A stretch of DNA of 10,083 bases from Gammaproteobacteria bacterium (lineage in GTDB: Bacteria > Pseudomonadota > Gammaproteobacteria > Steroidobacterales > Steroidobacteraceae), in NCBI GenBank assembly GCA_025350345.1, contig JANXYA010000121.1:1-10083 (forward strand), given 5' to 3'. Shown piece after piece: positions 1-7,299 of this stretch. Positions within the stretch are counted from its first letter, which is position 1; each line of letters opens with the position of its first letter. The notes beneath the pieces were generated by a model. That model ran no database searches, was not told where the DNA came from, and saw only the letters and a list, made by a program, of their open reading frames with translations. Made by a program: the position numbers and the translations under genes.

Positions 1-345
1 CTCAGGGAACTGCACCACACGGACTACGAGAAGGGCCGCTTCACGCTGGTGTTCCTGTGTGCGCCGGGCGATGAATCCGCGCAGGTAGAACTGACCTACA
101 ACTGGGATCCCGAGACTTACACGGGCGGGCGCAATTTCGGCCACCTGGCCTACGAGGTCGACGACATCTACGCGGCCTGCCAGCGCCTGCGCGACCACGG
201 CGTGGTCATCAACCGGCCGCCGCGCGACGGCCACATGGCCTTCGTGCGCTCGCCGGACCTGGTCTCGATCGAAATCCTGCAGCGGGGCGCGGCGCTGCCG
301 CCCCGCGCGCCGTGGGATTCGATGCCCAACGTGGGTCAGTGGTAA
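1..345 (+). CDS. gloA: Lactoylglutathione lyase (glyoxalase I), 3' part
   Basis: The gene is cut by the left window edge; frame 1 is open from the first base and encodes the last 114 residues. Glyoxalase I isomerises the methylglyoxal-glutathione hemithioacetal to S-lactoylglutathione in the cytoplasm. The vicinal-oxygen-chelate fold is recognisable: VELTYNWD carries the expected metal-ligand Glu (codon at 88), NFGHLAYEVDD the His (codon at 142), and VSIEILQ the last Glu (codon at 271). The first ligand His, near residue 5 in E. coli GloA, lies outside the window; roughly 30 N-terminal residues appear to be missing. The C-terminal tail ending PWDSMPNVGQW is longer than in E. coli GloA; from memory it resembles a subtype seen in other gammaproteobacteria. 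An internal GTG at 49 is not the start, because family homology continues upstream. The TAA overlaps the next gene's ATG by one base (TAATG). Confidence 0.9.
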   Translation, partial: LRELHHTDYEKGRFTLVFLCAPGDESAQVELTYNWDPETYTGGRNFGHLAYEVDDIYAACQRLRDHGVVINRPPRDGHMAFVRSPDLVSIEILQRGAALPPRAPWDSMPNVGQW

Positions 346-1025
346 TGAGCGTGAAGACCATGCTGACGGCGGCCGAGGCGCGCGTGATCGGCTGCCTGAT
401 CGAAAAGCAGATCACCACGCCGGACCAGTACCCGCTGTCGATCAACGCGCTGGCCAACGCCTGCAACCAGAAGAGCAATCGCGATCCCGTCCTGGCACTG
501 GCGGTGACCGAAGTGCAGCAACTCGTCGACGTTCTGGTGCGCAAGCACGTGGTCATGGAGCGCGGCGGATTTGGCAGCCGTGTGCCCAAGTACCAGCATT
601 GCTACTGCAACACCGAGTTCTCGCCGCTCAAGTTCACGCCGCAGGAGCTGGCGATCGTGTGCGAGCTGCTGCTGCGCGGAGCGCAGACACCCGGGGAGCT
701 GCGCAGCCGCGCGGCGCGCATGGCGCCCTTCGCGGACAGCAGCGAGGTCGAGCGCTCGCTCGAGGCCCTGGCTGCTCGTGCCGAGGGCCCCGTGGTGCGG
801 CGCCTGCCGCGTCAGCCGGGCAGGCGCGAGGCGCGCTACGTGCAGCTGCTGACGGGCGAGCCGTCGGCTGAGTTGCTTGCCGAAGCCGCAACGCCAGCCG
901 AGCCCGCGGCCTCCGCGACTGCCATCGAGCGGGTGCGACTCGAGCGTCTCGAAGAGGACGTGCGGAACCTGCGCGAGGAGCTCGACGAGCTTCGCAGGCG
1001 CCTCCTGCCTGCCAGCGTCGAGTGA
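345..1025 (+). CDS. yceH: YceH family protein (DUF480, paired winged-helix fold)
   Basis: This 226-residue protein closely resembles E. coli YceH (215 residues), a conserved family of unknown precise function built from winged-helix-like domains. Visible landmarks are an N-terminal EARVIGCLIEK segment (11-21), TTPDQYPLSINAL (24-36), ACNQKSNRDPV (39-49), GFGSRVPKY (75-83) and the hallmark LLLRGAQTPGELRSRAARM (108-126). An Ala/Pro-rich linker (about 172-194) leads to a charged heptad-like helix (about 195-221) that looks like a short coiled coil, as in the E. coli protein. The ATG at 345 is chosen because it overlaps the gloA stop as TAATG, implying translational coupling, and puts the N terminus in family register; ATG 360 is a possible alternative. 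The function of the family is not established, so no role is assigned. The gene converges on the M3 peptidase gene. Confidence 0.93.
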   Translation: MSVKTMLTAAEARVIGCLIEKQITTPDQYPLSINALANACNQKSNRDPVLALAVTEVQQLVDVLVRKHVVMERGGFGSRVPKYQHCYCNTEFSPLKFTPQELAIVCELLLRGAQTPGELRSRAARMAPFADSSEVERSLEALAARAEGPVVRRLPRQPGRREARYVQLLTGEPSAELLAEAATPAEPAASATAIERVRLERLEEDVRNLREELDELRRRLLPASVE

Positions 1026-1058
1026 CGGCCCCGGCGAGCGGCGCGAGCGCCGCCGTCA
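1023..1058. terminator. GC hairpin between convergent yceH and M3 peptidase genes
   Basis: The 30-bp gap and both flanking stop codons form a nested inverted repeat. The outer arms are TGACGGC (1023-1029) and GCCGTCA (1052-1058), so each arm begins with the TGA stop of the gene reading into it. Alternatively, an inner stem GCGGCG (1038-1043) pairs with CGCCGC (1048-1053) around a four-base CGAG loop. The outer and inner arms share bases, so they are partly alternative folds. There is no T-tract on either strand, so intrinsic termination is plausible but unproven; the position favours a bidirectional transcript end. Confidence 0.45.
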
Positions 1059-3236
1059 GTGGTGGTCGTGCCCCTTCGCCTGCACCGGCAGACTCAGGCC
1101 GTAGTAGTCCAGCAATGGCCCCACGTCGGGTTCCCGGCCGTAGAATGCCCTGAATAGCTCGCTCGGCTCCTGCGTGCGGCCGCGCGAGAGGATCCTGGCA
1201 CGCAGGATCTCGCCGTTTTCCCGCGTCATGCCGCCGTGCCGATGCAGCCAGTCGCCCGTATCGCGGGCCAGCACTCCGCTCCAGGTGTAGGCGTAGTAGC
1301 CCGCCGAGTACTCATCGCCGAAGATGTGGCGGAAATAACTCGCGTGGTAGCGCGGCGGTACGGTGCGCAGGTCGAGGCCCGCCTTGTGCAGCGCCGCCTG
1401 CTCGAAGGCCGGGAGATCCTTGGCGGCGGGCGCCTGTGCCGGGCTCACTTCGTGCAGCGCCAGGTCGATCGCGGCTGCGGCCAGCCGCTCGGTATAGGAG
1501 TAGCCCTGGTTGAAGTTCTGCGCGGCGAGGATCTTGTGCAGCAGGCTCGCCGGCATGGGTTCGCCCGTCTTGTAGTGCCGCGCGTAGTGCGCAAGCACGG
1601 CGGGCTCGCGCGCCCACATCTCGTTGTACTGGGAGGGATACTCGACAAAATCGCGTGGCGTGCGCGTCCCCGACAGGCTCTCGTAGTTGACGTCCGAGAG
1701 CATGCCGTGCATGGCGTGGCCAAATTCGTGGAACATCCCGGTCACGTCATCGAAACTGAGCAGCACCGGTTCTCCCGGGGGCGGCTTCGGGACATTGAGA
1801 TTGTTGACGATGACCGGCAGCTGAGCGAAGTAGTGCGACTGGTCGAGGTAATTGTCCATCCAGGCGCCGCCCTGCTTGTTCTCACGCGCAAAGTAATCGG
1901 CGATAAACAGGCCGACCGGCTTGCCGTTGGCGTCGGATACTTCGAAGACGCGGACGTCCGGCCCGTACACCGGCAGGTCGGTACGCTCCTTGAAATTCAG
2001 GCCATACAGTTCATGCGCGGCGTAGAACACGCCATCCTGCAGCACCCGGTTGAGCTCGAAATAGGGGCGGATCTCGGCCTCATCAAAATCGTAATGCGCC
2101 TTGCGCACCTGCTCGGAATAGAAATCCCAGTCCCAGGGCTGCAGCCGTGCGCCGGCGTGCCCGCCCGCGGCCTGGCTATCGATGAGTTTCTGGATCGTCG
2201 CTGCTTCGCGCTCGGCGCCGGCGCGCGCTGCCGGCGCGATCTGCCGGAGCATGGCATCGGCCGCGGCGGGCGTGCCGGCAGTTTCGTCGTCGAGGACACT
2301 GGCGGCATGGTTCGGATACCCCAGGAGGTGCGCCCGCTCCGCGCGCAATTTCACCAGCCGCGCCACGATCACCGTGGTGTCATCGCTCCCCCCGACACCG
2401 CGACTCACAGAGGCGCGGTACAGCCGCTCGCGCACCGCCCGATTGCGCAGCTCCGCCAGCAGCGGCTGTGTGGTCGTGTTGACCAGCACCAGCAGCCACT
2501 TGCCCTTCAGCCCGCGCGCGCTGGCCGCGTCCGCGGCGGCACTGAGCTCCGCCGGCGACAGGCCGTCGAGCTCGGCGGCACTGTCGACCACCACGGCCCC
2601 ATCGGCGCTGGCCTTCAGCAGCCGCTGGCGAAATTGCGCCATCAGCGTCGAGATCTCGGAGTTGTAGGCGCGCAGGCGCACCTTCGCCGCCTCGGGCAGC
2701 TGCGCGCCGGCCAGCACCATCTCCTTGTGCTGGCGCACTAGCAGCTGCAGGGATTCCGCGTCGAGCGGCAGGTGTGCGCGCTCCCCATAGAGCCGGTCCA
2801 GGCGCGCAAACAGCTTGAGGTCGAGACCGATCGCATCATGATGGGCCGCCAGGAGCGGCGCCAGCTCCGTTTCGAGCTTGCGCATGGCCTCATCGCCATT
2901 CGAGGCATTGAGATTGACGAAGGCCTTCTCGACGCGATCGAGCAGGCGGCCGGAACTCTCGAGCGCGAGCGCCGTGTTTTCAAAGGTGGGCGGATCCGGA
3001 TTCGCGACGATGGCCGCCACCTCGGCGAGCTGCTGGGCCATCCCCGCCTGGTAGGCCGGCATGAAATCGCCATCCTTGATGCGATCAAACGGCGGCAGTC
3101 CGTACGGCAGGGTGCTCGGGGCGGCGAAGGGATTGTCGGCAGACAGGGCCGGCGGCGCTGCCGCGCCCGCCGCGCTTGCCGCTGGTACCAGGGCCGAAGT
3201 CAGGGCCACGAATAATGCTGCCGTCCGGATGCGCAT
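1056..3236 (-). CDS. dcp: Secreted M3-family zinc metallopeptidase (peptidyl-dipeptidase Dcp-like)
   Basis: This 726-residue zinc peptidase of the M3 (thimet/Dcp) family likely removes dipeptides from peptide C termini. The catalytic motif HEFGH is at 503-507 and the third zinc ligand is E532 in DFVEYPSQ, the same 25-residue spacing after the second His as in E. coli Dcp. The C-terminal block HIFGDEYSAGYYAY (637-650) supplies H637, Y643 and Y650, equivalent to the substrate-binding His and Tyr residues of Dcp. The N terminus (MRIR, a hydrophobic Ala/Leu run, then ASA-A) looks like a Sec signal peptide cut near residue 22, so I infer a periplasmic enzyme; there is no lipobox Cys. It is about 45 residues longer than E. 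coli Dcp (about 681), partly from the leader. The start is supported by GGGAG six bases upstream of the ATG. The protein ends in a short His-rich tail (GHDHH). It is divergent from the PBP4-like gene. Confidence 0.93.
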   Translation of the reverse strand: MRIRTAALFVALTSALVPAASAAGAAAPPALSADNPFAAPSTLPYGLPPFDRIKDGDFMPAYQAGMAQQLAEVAAIVANPDPPTFENTALALESSGRLLDRVEKAFVNLNASNGDEAMRKLETELAPLLAAHHDAIGLDLKLFARLDRLYGERAHLPLDAESLQLLVRQHKEMVLAGAQLPEAAKVRLRAYNSEISTLMAQFRQRLLKASADGAVVVDSAAELDGLSPAELSAAADAASARGLKGKWLLVLVNTTTQPLLAELRNRAVRERLYRASVSRGVGGSDDTTVIVARLVKLRAERAHLLGYPNHAASVLDDETAGTPAAADAMLRQIAPAARAGAEREAATIQKLIDSQAAGGHAGARLQPWDWDFYSEQVRKAHYDFDEAEIRPYFELNRVLQDGVFYAAHELYGLNFKERTDLPVYGPDVRVFEVSDANGKPVGLFIADYFARENKQGGAWMDNYLDQSHYFAQLPVIVNNLNVPKPPPGEPVLLSFDDVTGMFHEFGHAMHGMLSDVNYESLSGTRTPRDFVEYPSQYNEMWAREPAVLAHYARHYKTGEPMPASLLHKILAAQNFNQGYSYTERLAAAAIDLALHEVSPAQAPAAKDLPAFEQAALHKAGLDLRTVPPRYHASYFRHIFGDEYSAGYYAYTWSGVLARDTGDWLHRHGGMTRENGEILRARILSRGRTQEPSELFRAFYGREPDVGPLLDYYGLSLPVQAKGHDHH

Positions 3237-3327
3237 GCGCTGCTCCCGCCTTCTGACAATGCGCTAGTGTACTCGCGGCCCGCGGCGCCGCAATTTGCGC
3301 TTCACCTCGCCGGCCGGATCGGAAACA
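3237..3327. promoter_or_regulatory. Divergent intergenic region, M3 peptidase / PBP4-like
   Basis: This 91-bp gap separates two divergently read genes and must hold at least the start signals of both. On the minus strand a GGGAG ribosome-binding site (3243-3247) precedes the peptidase ATG. The minus-strand hexamer TACACT (complement of 3266-3271) is a weak -10 candidate with no good -35. On the plus strand CTGACA (3253-3258) resembles a -35, but I see no matching -10. No convincing promoter can be assigned. Confidence 0.3.
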
Positions 3328-4635
3328 ATGAGCGCCGTCGATCCACCACCCACGATGCGGATATCCTCCTTGCCCACGCCCCTGGCGATTCCCGCTCCCG
3401 CGCTGTCTGCCGTCGCTGCCGCGTTGGCGTTGCTCGCCAGCAGCGGCGCGATCGCGCGCGGCCACGACGAGCTCGGTGCAGCGGCCCGCACGATCCTGGG
3501 CGCGAACCAGGGCGTCTACGTGGAGGCCGCCGACGGCGAGGTCCTGCTCGCACAGGCCGAGCGACTGCCCGTGCATCCAGCCTCGGTATCCAAGGTGCCC
3601 ACCACGCTCGCGCTGCTGCGCCGGCTCGGACCCGACTACCGCTTCACCACCACCTTCTCCGGAGTCGGCGCCGTGCACGCAGGAGTGCTCGACGGTGACC
3701 TGATCGTCGATGGCGGCGGCGATCCCTTCTTTGTCGACGAAAACGCGCTGCTGGTCGCCGCGCGGCTCAATGAACTCGGCGTGCAGCGTGTCGCCGGCAC
3801 CTTGCGCGTGCGTGGCACGCTGATCTTCGACTGGCAGGCGGCAGCGGCCGAGGCGCGACTGCGCGCCGTCATGTCCGGCCAGGCCCCCGTGTCGGCCTGG
3901 CAGACGGTGAGTGCACTGCTCAATGCCGCAACTGGAGCTGCTCCAGCGGCGCCCGCCGCTGCGCTGCAGTTTGGGGCCAGCCCGCTCGCGCTGGCGGCCG
4001 ATTCCACGAACCCGCCAGGAGCGCGAGCGCTCGTCGCCCATCGCTCCCAGCCCCTGCTGTCGCTGGTCAAGGCCCTGAACGACTACTCCAACAACGTCTT
4101 CAAGCCGCTCGCAGACGCGGCCGGCGGCGCCGCGACGGTGCAGGCCCTCGCCCGCTCGGCGGTGCCCGCGTCCATGCGCTCCGAGATCACACTCGGGGAC
4201 GGGGCGGGAACCGATCCGCGCAATCGCCTCAGTCCGCGCGCCGCCGTGAAGATCCTGCGGGCCCTGGAGCTGGAATTGCGCCTGACCGATCACCGCCTGG
4301 TCGATGTGCTGCCGGTGGCCGGGTTCGATCCGGGCACGCTGCAGGAGCGCCTGAACGGCGCCGGGGAAAGCGGCTGCGTGGTGGGCAAGACCGGCACCTT
4401 TGGCGAGTACGGCGCCAGCGCCCTGATCGGCGCCCTGCGCAGCCGCGATTACGGCACGGTCTACTTCGCGATACTGAATCACGGCGTGCCCGTCCCCGAA
4501 GCCCGGCGACGCCAGGACCGGCTGGTCCGCGTACTCCTCGAGCGGCTCCACGCCATGCCGTGGATGTACCAGCGCGACACGCGCACGGCGGTGGCGCTCG
4601 CGGAGGCCATGCCGGTCGTGAACGGGACGCCGTGA
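3328..4635 (+). CDS. dacB: PBP4-type D-alanyl-D-alanine carboxypeptidase/endopeptidase (S13), compact form
   Basis: This penicillin-binding serine peptidase acts on peptidoglycan stem peptides or cross-links in the periplasm. All three active-site motifs are present: SVSK (S86, K89), SNN (S254-N256) and KTG (354-356). The flanks are family-like: VHPASVSKVPTT, LGPDYRF and VDGGGDPFF. From ATG 3328 the protein has 435 residues. The stretch between SxxK and SxN is 168 residues, against about 244 in E. coli PBP4, so the domains inserted there are reduced. The hydrophobic run at about 24-40 (ALSAVAAALALLASSGA) looks like a signal peptide. The start is uncertain: ATG 3328 has GGA four bases upstream, ATG 3355 gives a more normal signal peptide (MRISS) but no clear ribosome-binding site, and TTG 3295 is less likely. 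Its TGA overlaps the next gene's GTG (GTGA), so the two are probably co-translated. The symbol denotes family, not proven orthology. Confidence 0.9.
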   Translation: MSAVDPPPTMRISSLPTPLAIPAPALSAVAAALALLASSGAIARGHDELGAAARTILGANQGVYVEAADGEVLLAQAERLPVHPASVSKVPTTLALLRRLGPDYRFTTTFSGVGAVHAGVLDGDLIVDGGGDPFFVDENALLVAARLNELGVQRVAGTLRVRGTLIFDWQAAAAEARLRAVMSGQAPVSAWQTVSALLNAATGAAPAAPAAALQFGASPLALAADSTNPPGARALVAHRSQPLLSLVKALNDYSNNVFKPLADAAGGAATVQALARSAVPASMRSEITLGDGAGTDPRNRLSPRAAVKILRALELELRLTDHRLVDVLPVAGFDPGTLQERLNGAGESGCVVGKTGTFGEYGASALIGALRSRDYGTVYFAILNHGVPVPEARRRQDRLVRVLLERLHAMPWMYQRDTRTAVALAEAMPVVNGTP

Positions 4636-5315
4636 ATTGCGCTACCCCGGCCAATTGCGTAGCGTGGCGCGCTGTGCCGAGTCCTGAGTCCGCAAGTTCC
4701 GCCCCGCGCGAGCCGCTGCGCGGCGCCATCGCGCTGGCGCCGCATCCGGCCTTCGGTGCCAGCCCACTGCGCTCGCTCCATGCCTCCGTGGCATCGGCCG
4801 GGGGCGGTTCCGTCACGGTCGAGTTCGCTGCGCACGGTGAACTGTCGCGCCTGCGGCTGGCACCCCCGGGCGCGGCCCCGCGGCGCCGCGAGGGCCTGTG
4901 GCACCACAGCTGCTTCGAGCTCTTCGCCCGCAGGGGTGCGGAGCGCGGCTACAGGGAATTCAATTTCGCGCCCAGCGGCGACTGGGCGGCCTGGGTGTTC
5001 GACGACTATCGCAGTGGCGGACGCGAACTGGAGCCCGCGCGTGTCGCCATCACCGCCCGCAGCGTGGACAGCGCCCACTGGAGCCTGCGCGCGCAGCTCA
5101 AACTCGGGGAAGCCGCAGCGACCGCGGGCGTAGCCGCGGCCGCGGATACCTGGTGGCTGAATCTCGCGGCGGTGATCGAGGCCGAGGATGGGGCCTTGAG
5201 CTACTGGGCTGCGCATCATGCGGGCGAAAAGCCCGACTTCCACGATCGCGGCTGCTTTTGCGTGCCGCTGGAACTGTCTCACGCCGACGCACCACCGCGT
5301 GCCCATTCCCGATGA
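4632..5315 (+). CDS. DOMON-like beta-sandwich domain protein, function unknown
   Basis: This 227-residue protein matches a conserved but uncharacterised DOMON-like family. Its signature runs from GLWHHSCFELF (88-98) through YREFNFAPSGDWAAWVFDDYRSG (107-129) to WWLNLAAVIE (174-183) and a C-terminal YWAAHHAGEKPDFH (191-204). DOMON folds in other proteins bind haem or sugars; whether this one binds a ligand is unknown, although the paired His residues (91-92, 195-196) and many surface Trp/Tyr are suggestive. The GTG at 4632 is chosen because it overlaps the upstream TGA as GTGA and follows GGGA by four bases. GTG 4677 is a possible later start, as the first 30 residues are low-complexity and precede the conserved part. 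No signal peptide is obvious. It sits between a peptidoglycan peptidase and a NamZ-like gene, with overlaps at both ends, so a related role is possible but inferred from position only. Confidence 0.82.
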   Translation: MNCATPANCVAWRAVPSPESASSAPREPLRGAIALAPHPAFGASPLRSLHASVASAGGGSVTVEFAAHGELSRLRLAPPGAAPRRREGLWHHSCFELFARRGAERGYREFNFAPSGDWAAWVFDDYRSGGRELEPARVAITARSVDSAHWSLRAQLKLGEAAATAGVAAAADTWWLNLAAVIEAEDGALSYWAAHHAGEKPDFHDRGCFCVPLELSHADAPPRAHSR

Positions 5316-6520
5316 AATTCGGCATCGACCGCCTGATTTCCGAGCCGGCCCTGCACCGCCCGCTCACCGGTCGCCGCGTCGCGCTGCTGGCGCACCCGGC
5401 CTCGGTGACCGCCGGCCTCGTGCATTCGCTCGACGCGATCGCGGCGCTGCCCGGACTGCGCCTGAGCGCCGCGTTCGGCCCGCAGCACGGACTGCGCGGC
5501 GACAAGCAGGACAACATGATCGAGTCGCCCGATTTCGACGACCCGGTGCACGGTATCCCGGTGTTCAGCCTCTACGGCAAGGTGCGCCGGCCGACGCCGG
5601 CGATGATGGATTGCTTCGATGTCGTGCTCGTCGATCTGCAGGACATCGGTTGCCGCGTCTACACCTTCATCACCACGCTCCGCTACCTGCTCCAGGACTG
5701 CGCGGCGCAGCGCAAGGCGGTGTGGATCCTCGATCGCCCGAATCCCGCGGGCCGGCCCGTCGAGGGGCTGCAGCTCGAGGCGGGCTGGGAGAGTTTCGTC
5801 GGCGCCGGCGCGCTGCCGATGCGGCACGGCCTGACCATGGGGGAGCTGGCACGCTGGTTCGTCGCCACCCTCAGGCTGGACGTCGACCTGCAGGTCATCG
5901 AGATGCAGGGCTGGAAGAGCGGCGCGGCGCCGGGCTTCGGCTGGCCGCTGGCCGAGCGCTCCTGGATCAACCCCAGTCCAAACGCCGCCAGCCTGTCGAT
6001 GACGCGCTGCTATCCGGGCACCGTGCTGATCGAGGGCACGACGCTGTCGGAAGGCCGCGGCACCACGCGGCCACTGGAGATGGTGGGCGCGCCCGACGGC
6101 AACGCCCGCGCACTGCTGCGCTGGGTCCAGGAGTTTGCGCCCGACTGGCTCCACGGTGTCCGCCTGCGCGAGTGCTGGTTCGAGCCCACCTTCCAGAAAC
6201 ACGCGGGCCAGCTGTGCCACGGAATCCAGCTGCACGTCGATGCCGATTCCTACCGGCACGATGCCTTTCGCCCCTGGCGAGTTATCGCGGCACTGCTCAA
6301 GGCGCGGCGCGCGCTGCAGCCCGAGGCCACGCTGTGGCGCGATTTCGCCTACGAATATGAGCATGCGCGCCTGCCCTTCGACGTGATCAGCGGGGGACCG
6401 AGGCTGCGCCAGTGGATCGAGTCCGACGCTGCGAGCGCCGCTGACCTGGAGGCAATGGCGGCACCGGAAGAGCGCGCCTGGATCGAGGCGCGCGCCAGTG
6501 CATTGCTCTATCGCGACTGA
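5312..6520 (+). CDS. namZ: NamZ-like exo-beta-N-acetylmuramidase family protein (DUF1343)
   Basis: The 402-residue protein belongs to the DUF1343 family, whose Bacillus subtilis member NamZ (YbbC, GH171) removes non-reducing-end MurNAc from peptidoglycan fragments. Family blocks in order are LLAHPASVT (25-33), AFGPQHGLRGDKQ (54-66), VDLQDIGCRVYTF (107-119), DRPNPAGRPVEG (141-152), PMRHGLTMGELA (169-180), SPNAASLSMTRCYPG (222-236) and EGTTLSEGRGTTRPLE (241-256). The N terminus (MKFGIDRLIS) has no hydrophobic leader, so a cytoplasmic location is predicted, unlike a secreted muramidase. Residue 58 is Gln in GPQHG, where I recall Glu in some characterised homologues. The ATG overlaps the preceding TGA as ATGA, indicating translational coupling. 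The 3' end overlaps the opposing glycosyltransferase gene by 13 bp. Family assignment is firm; muramidase activity here is inferred, and the symbol is used for family. Confidence 0.88.
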   Translation: MKFGIDRLISEPALHRPLTGRRVALLAHPASVTAGLVHSLDAIAALPGLRLSAAFGPQHGLRGDKQDNMIESPDFDDPVHGIPVFSLYGKVRRPTPAMMDCFDVVLVDLQDIGCRVYTFITTLRYLLQDCAAQRKAVWILDRPNPAGRPVEGLQLEAGWESFVGAGALPMRHGLTMGELARWFVATLRLDVDLQVIEMQGWKSGAAPGFGWPLAERSWINPSPNAASLSMTRCYPGTVLIEGTTLSEGRGTTRPLEMVGAPDGNARALLRWVQEFAPDWLHGVRLRECWFEPTFQKHAGQLCHGIQLHVDADSYRHDAFRPWRVIAALLKARRALQPEATLWRDFAYEYEHARLPFDVISGGPRLRQWIESDAASAADLEAMAAPEERAWIEARASALLYRD

Positions 6521-7287
6521 CGATCCACGGCCACGCCGCGCGAGAGCGCCCAGAGGCGCAGATACTTGCGTCGCACGTAGCCCGCCTCGACGAGGTGGTA
6601 CAGCCAGCCGCGCCAGCCGTCGAGCAGCCCGCCCTTGACCAGCAGGCCGCGCAACAACCGCCACGCCGGATTGAGCAGCACCGGGGTGATTCCGCAGCGC
6701 CGCCCCGCGGCGTACATCTGCTCTGCCATCAGCGCGGCGTAGCGATCGAGCCGGCCGAGCTGATCGTCCAGGCTCCGGTAGGCGTAGTGCTCGAGATGGC
6801 CGGCGAGCGCGCCCACCGGCCCGGTGACCGCGATCTTCTCGTGCACCTCGTAACCGCTCCAGCGCGCGGCGCGACGGTCATAGAGGCGGATCTGCCGGTC
6901 CGGCCAGGCATTGCCGTGGCGCAGAAATCGCCCGAAGTACTCGGTCATGCGCGGAATCGTCCAGCCGCGCGCACCGGCGAAGCCGCCGGCACGGAGCGCC
7001 TCGATCTGGGCGCGCAGAGCGGGCGTGACGCGCTCATCGGCATCGACGCTCAGCACCCACTCGTGCCTCGCCGCGTCCGTGGCGTACTGCTTCTGCGAGC
7101 GGTAGCCGGGCCAGTCGCGCTCGATCACGCGCGCCCCGAGCCGCGCGGCAATCGCGCGGGTCGCATCGCTCGAGTGCGCATCGACCACCACGATCTCATC
7201 GCAGAAGCTCAGGGAAGCGAGGCAGTCCCCGATGCGCTCGGCCTCGTCGAGCGTAATGATGCAGGCACTCAGCCCCGAGGCGCCCAT
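6508..7287 (-). CDS. Family 2 glycosyltransferase, KdtX/WaaE-like
   Basis: This 259-residue GT-A glycosyltransferase resembles the KdtX/WaaE group, which adds a sugar to the lipopolysaccharide inner core at the cytoplasmic membrane face. The N terminus SACIITLDEAERIGDCLASL (7-26) is the nucleotide-binding start of the fold. VVVDAHSSDAT (33-43) follows, then VDADE (81-85) with the metal-binding D82 and D84. EVHEKI and the downstream HLEHYAYRSLDDQ segment are also typical of this group. The C-terminal part is rich in Arg, Trp and Leu (LNPAWRLLRGLLVKGG), suggesting membrane association. No SD is strong before the ATG at 7285-7287. It lies 18 bp downstream of the CitE-like gene on the same strand, so it is probably co-transcribed, yet its predicted role does not fit with acyl-CoA metabolism. 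Acceptor and donor sugars cannot be told from the sequence. The stop TAG lies inside the end of the opposing namZ-like gene. Confidence 0.87.
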   Translation of the reverse strand: MGASGLSACIITLDEAERIGDCLASLSFCDEIVVVDAHSSDATRAIAARLGARVIERDWPGYRSQKQYATDAARHEWVLSVDADERVTPALRAQIEALRAGGFAGARGWTIPRMTEYFGRFLRHGNAWPDRQIRLYDRRAARWSGYEVHEKIAVTGPVGALAGHLEHYAYRSLDDQLGRLDRYAALMAEQMYAAGRRCGITPVLLNPAWRLLRGLLVKGGLLDGWRGWLYHLVEAGYVRRKYLRLWALSRGVAVDRQSR

Positions 7288-7299
7288 GTGCGATCGGCC

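Noticed and set aside
49..51. GTG as the start of the glyoxalase gene
   Set aside because: The frame is open to the window edge and the upstream codons (HHTDYEKGRFTL) continue the family homology, so the gene is simply truncated by the window.
1236..2741. 501-codon open frame on the plus strand inside the M3 peptidase gene
   Set aside because: It is antisense to a gene with clear zinc-peptidase motifs; the translation has no recognisable domain. Long open frames opposite genes are expected at this GC content.
3295..3327. TTG start for the PBP4-like gene
   Set aside because: It has no ribosome-binding site and would put an unusually long, mixed stretch before the signal peptide.
3085..4551. 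488-codon open frame on the minus strand opposite the PBP4-like gene
   Set aside because: It runs over the divergent promoter gap and into the M3 gene, is rich in Gly, Arg and Gln, and has no family signature.
5279..6664. 461-codon open frame on the minus strand opposite the namZ-like gene
   Set aside because: The opposing gene has clear DUF1343 motifs and this frame has none. It also overlaps the glycosyltransferase in another frame.
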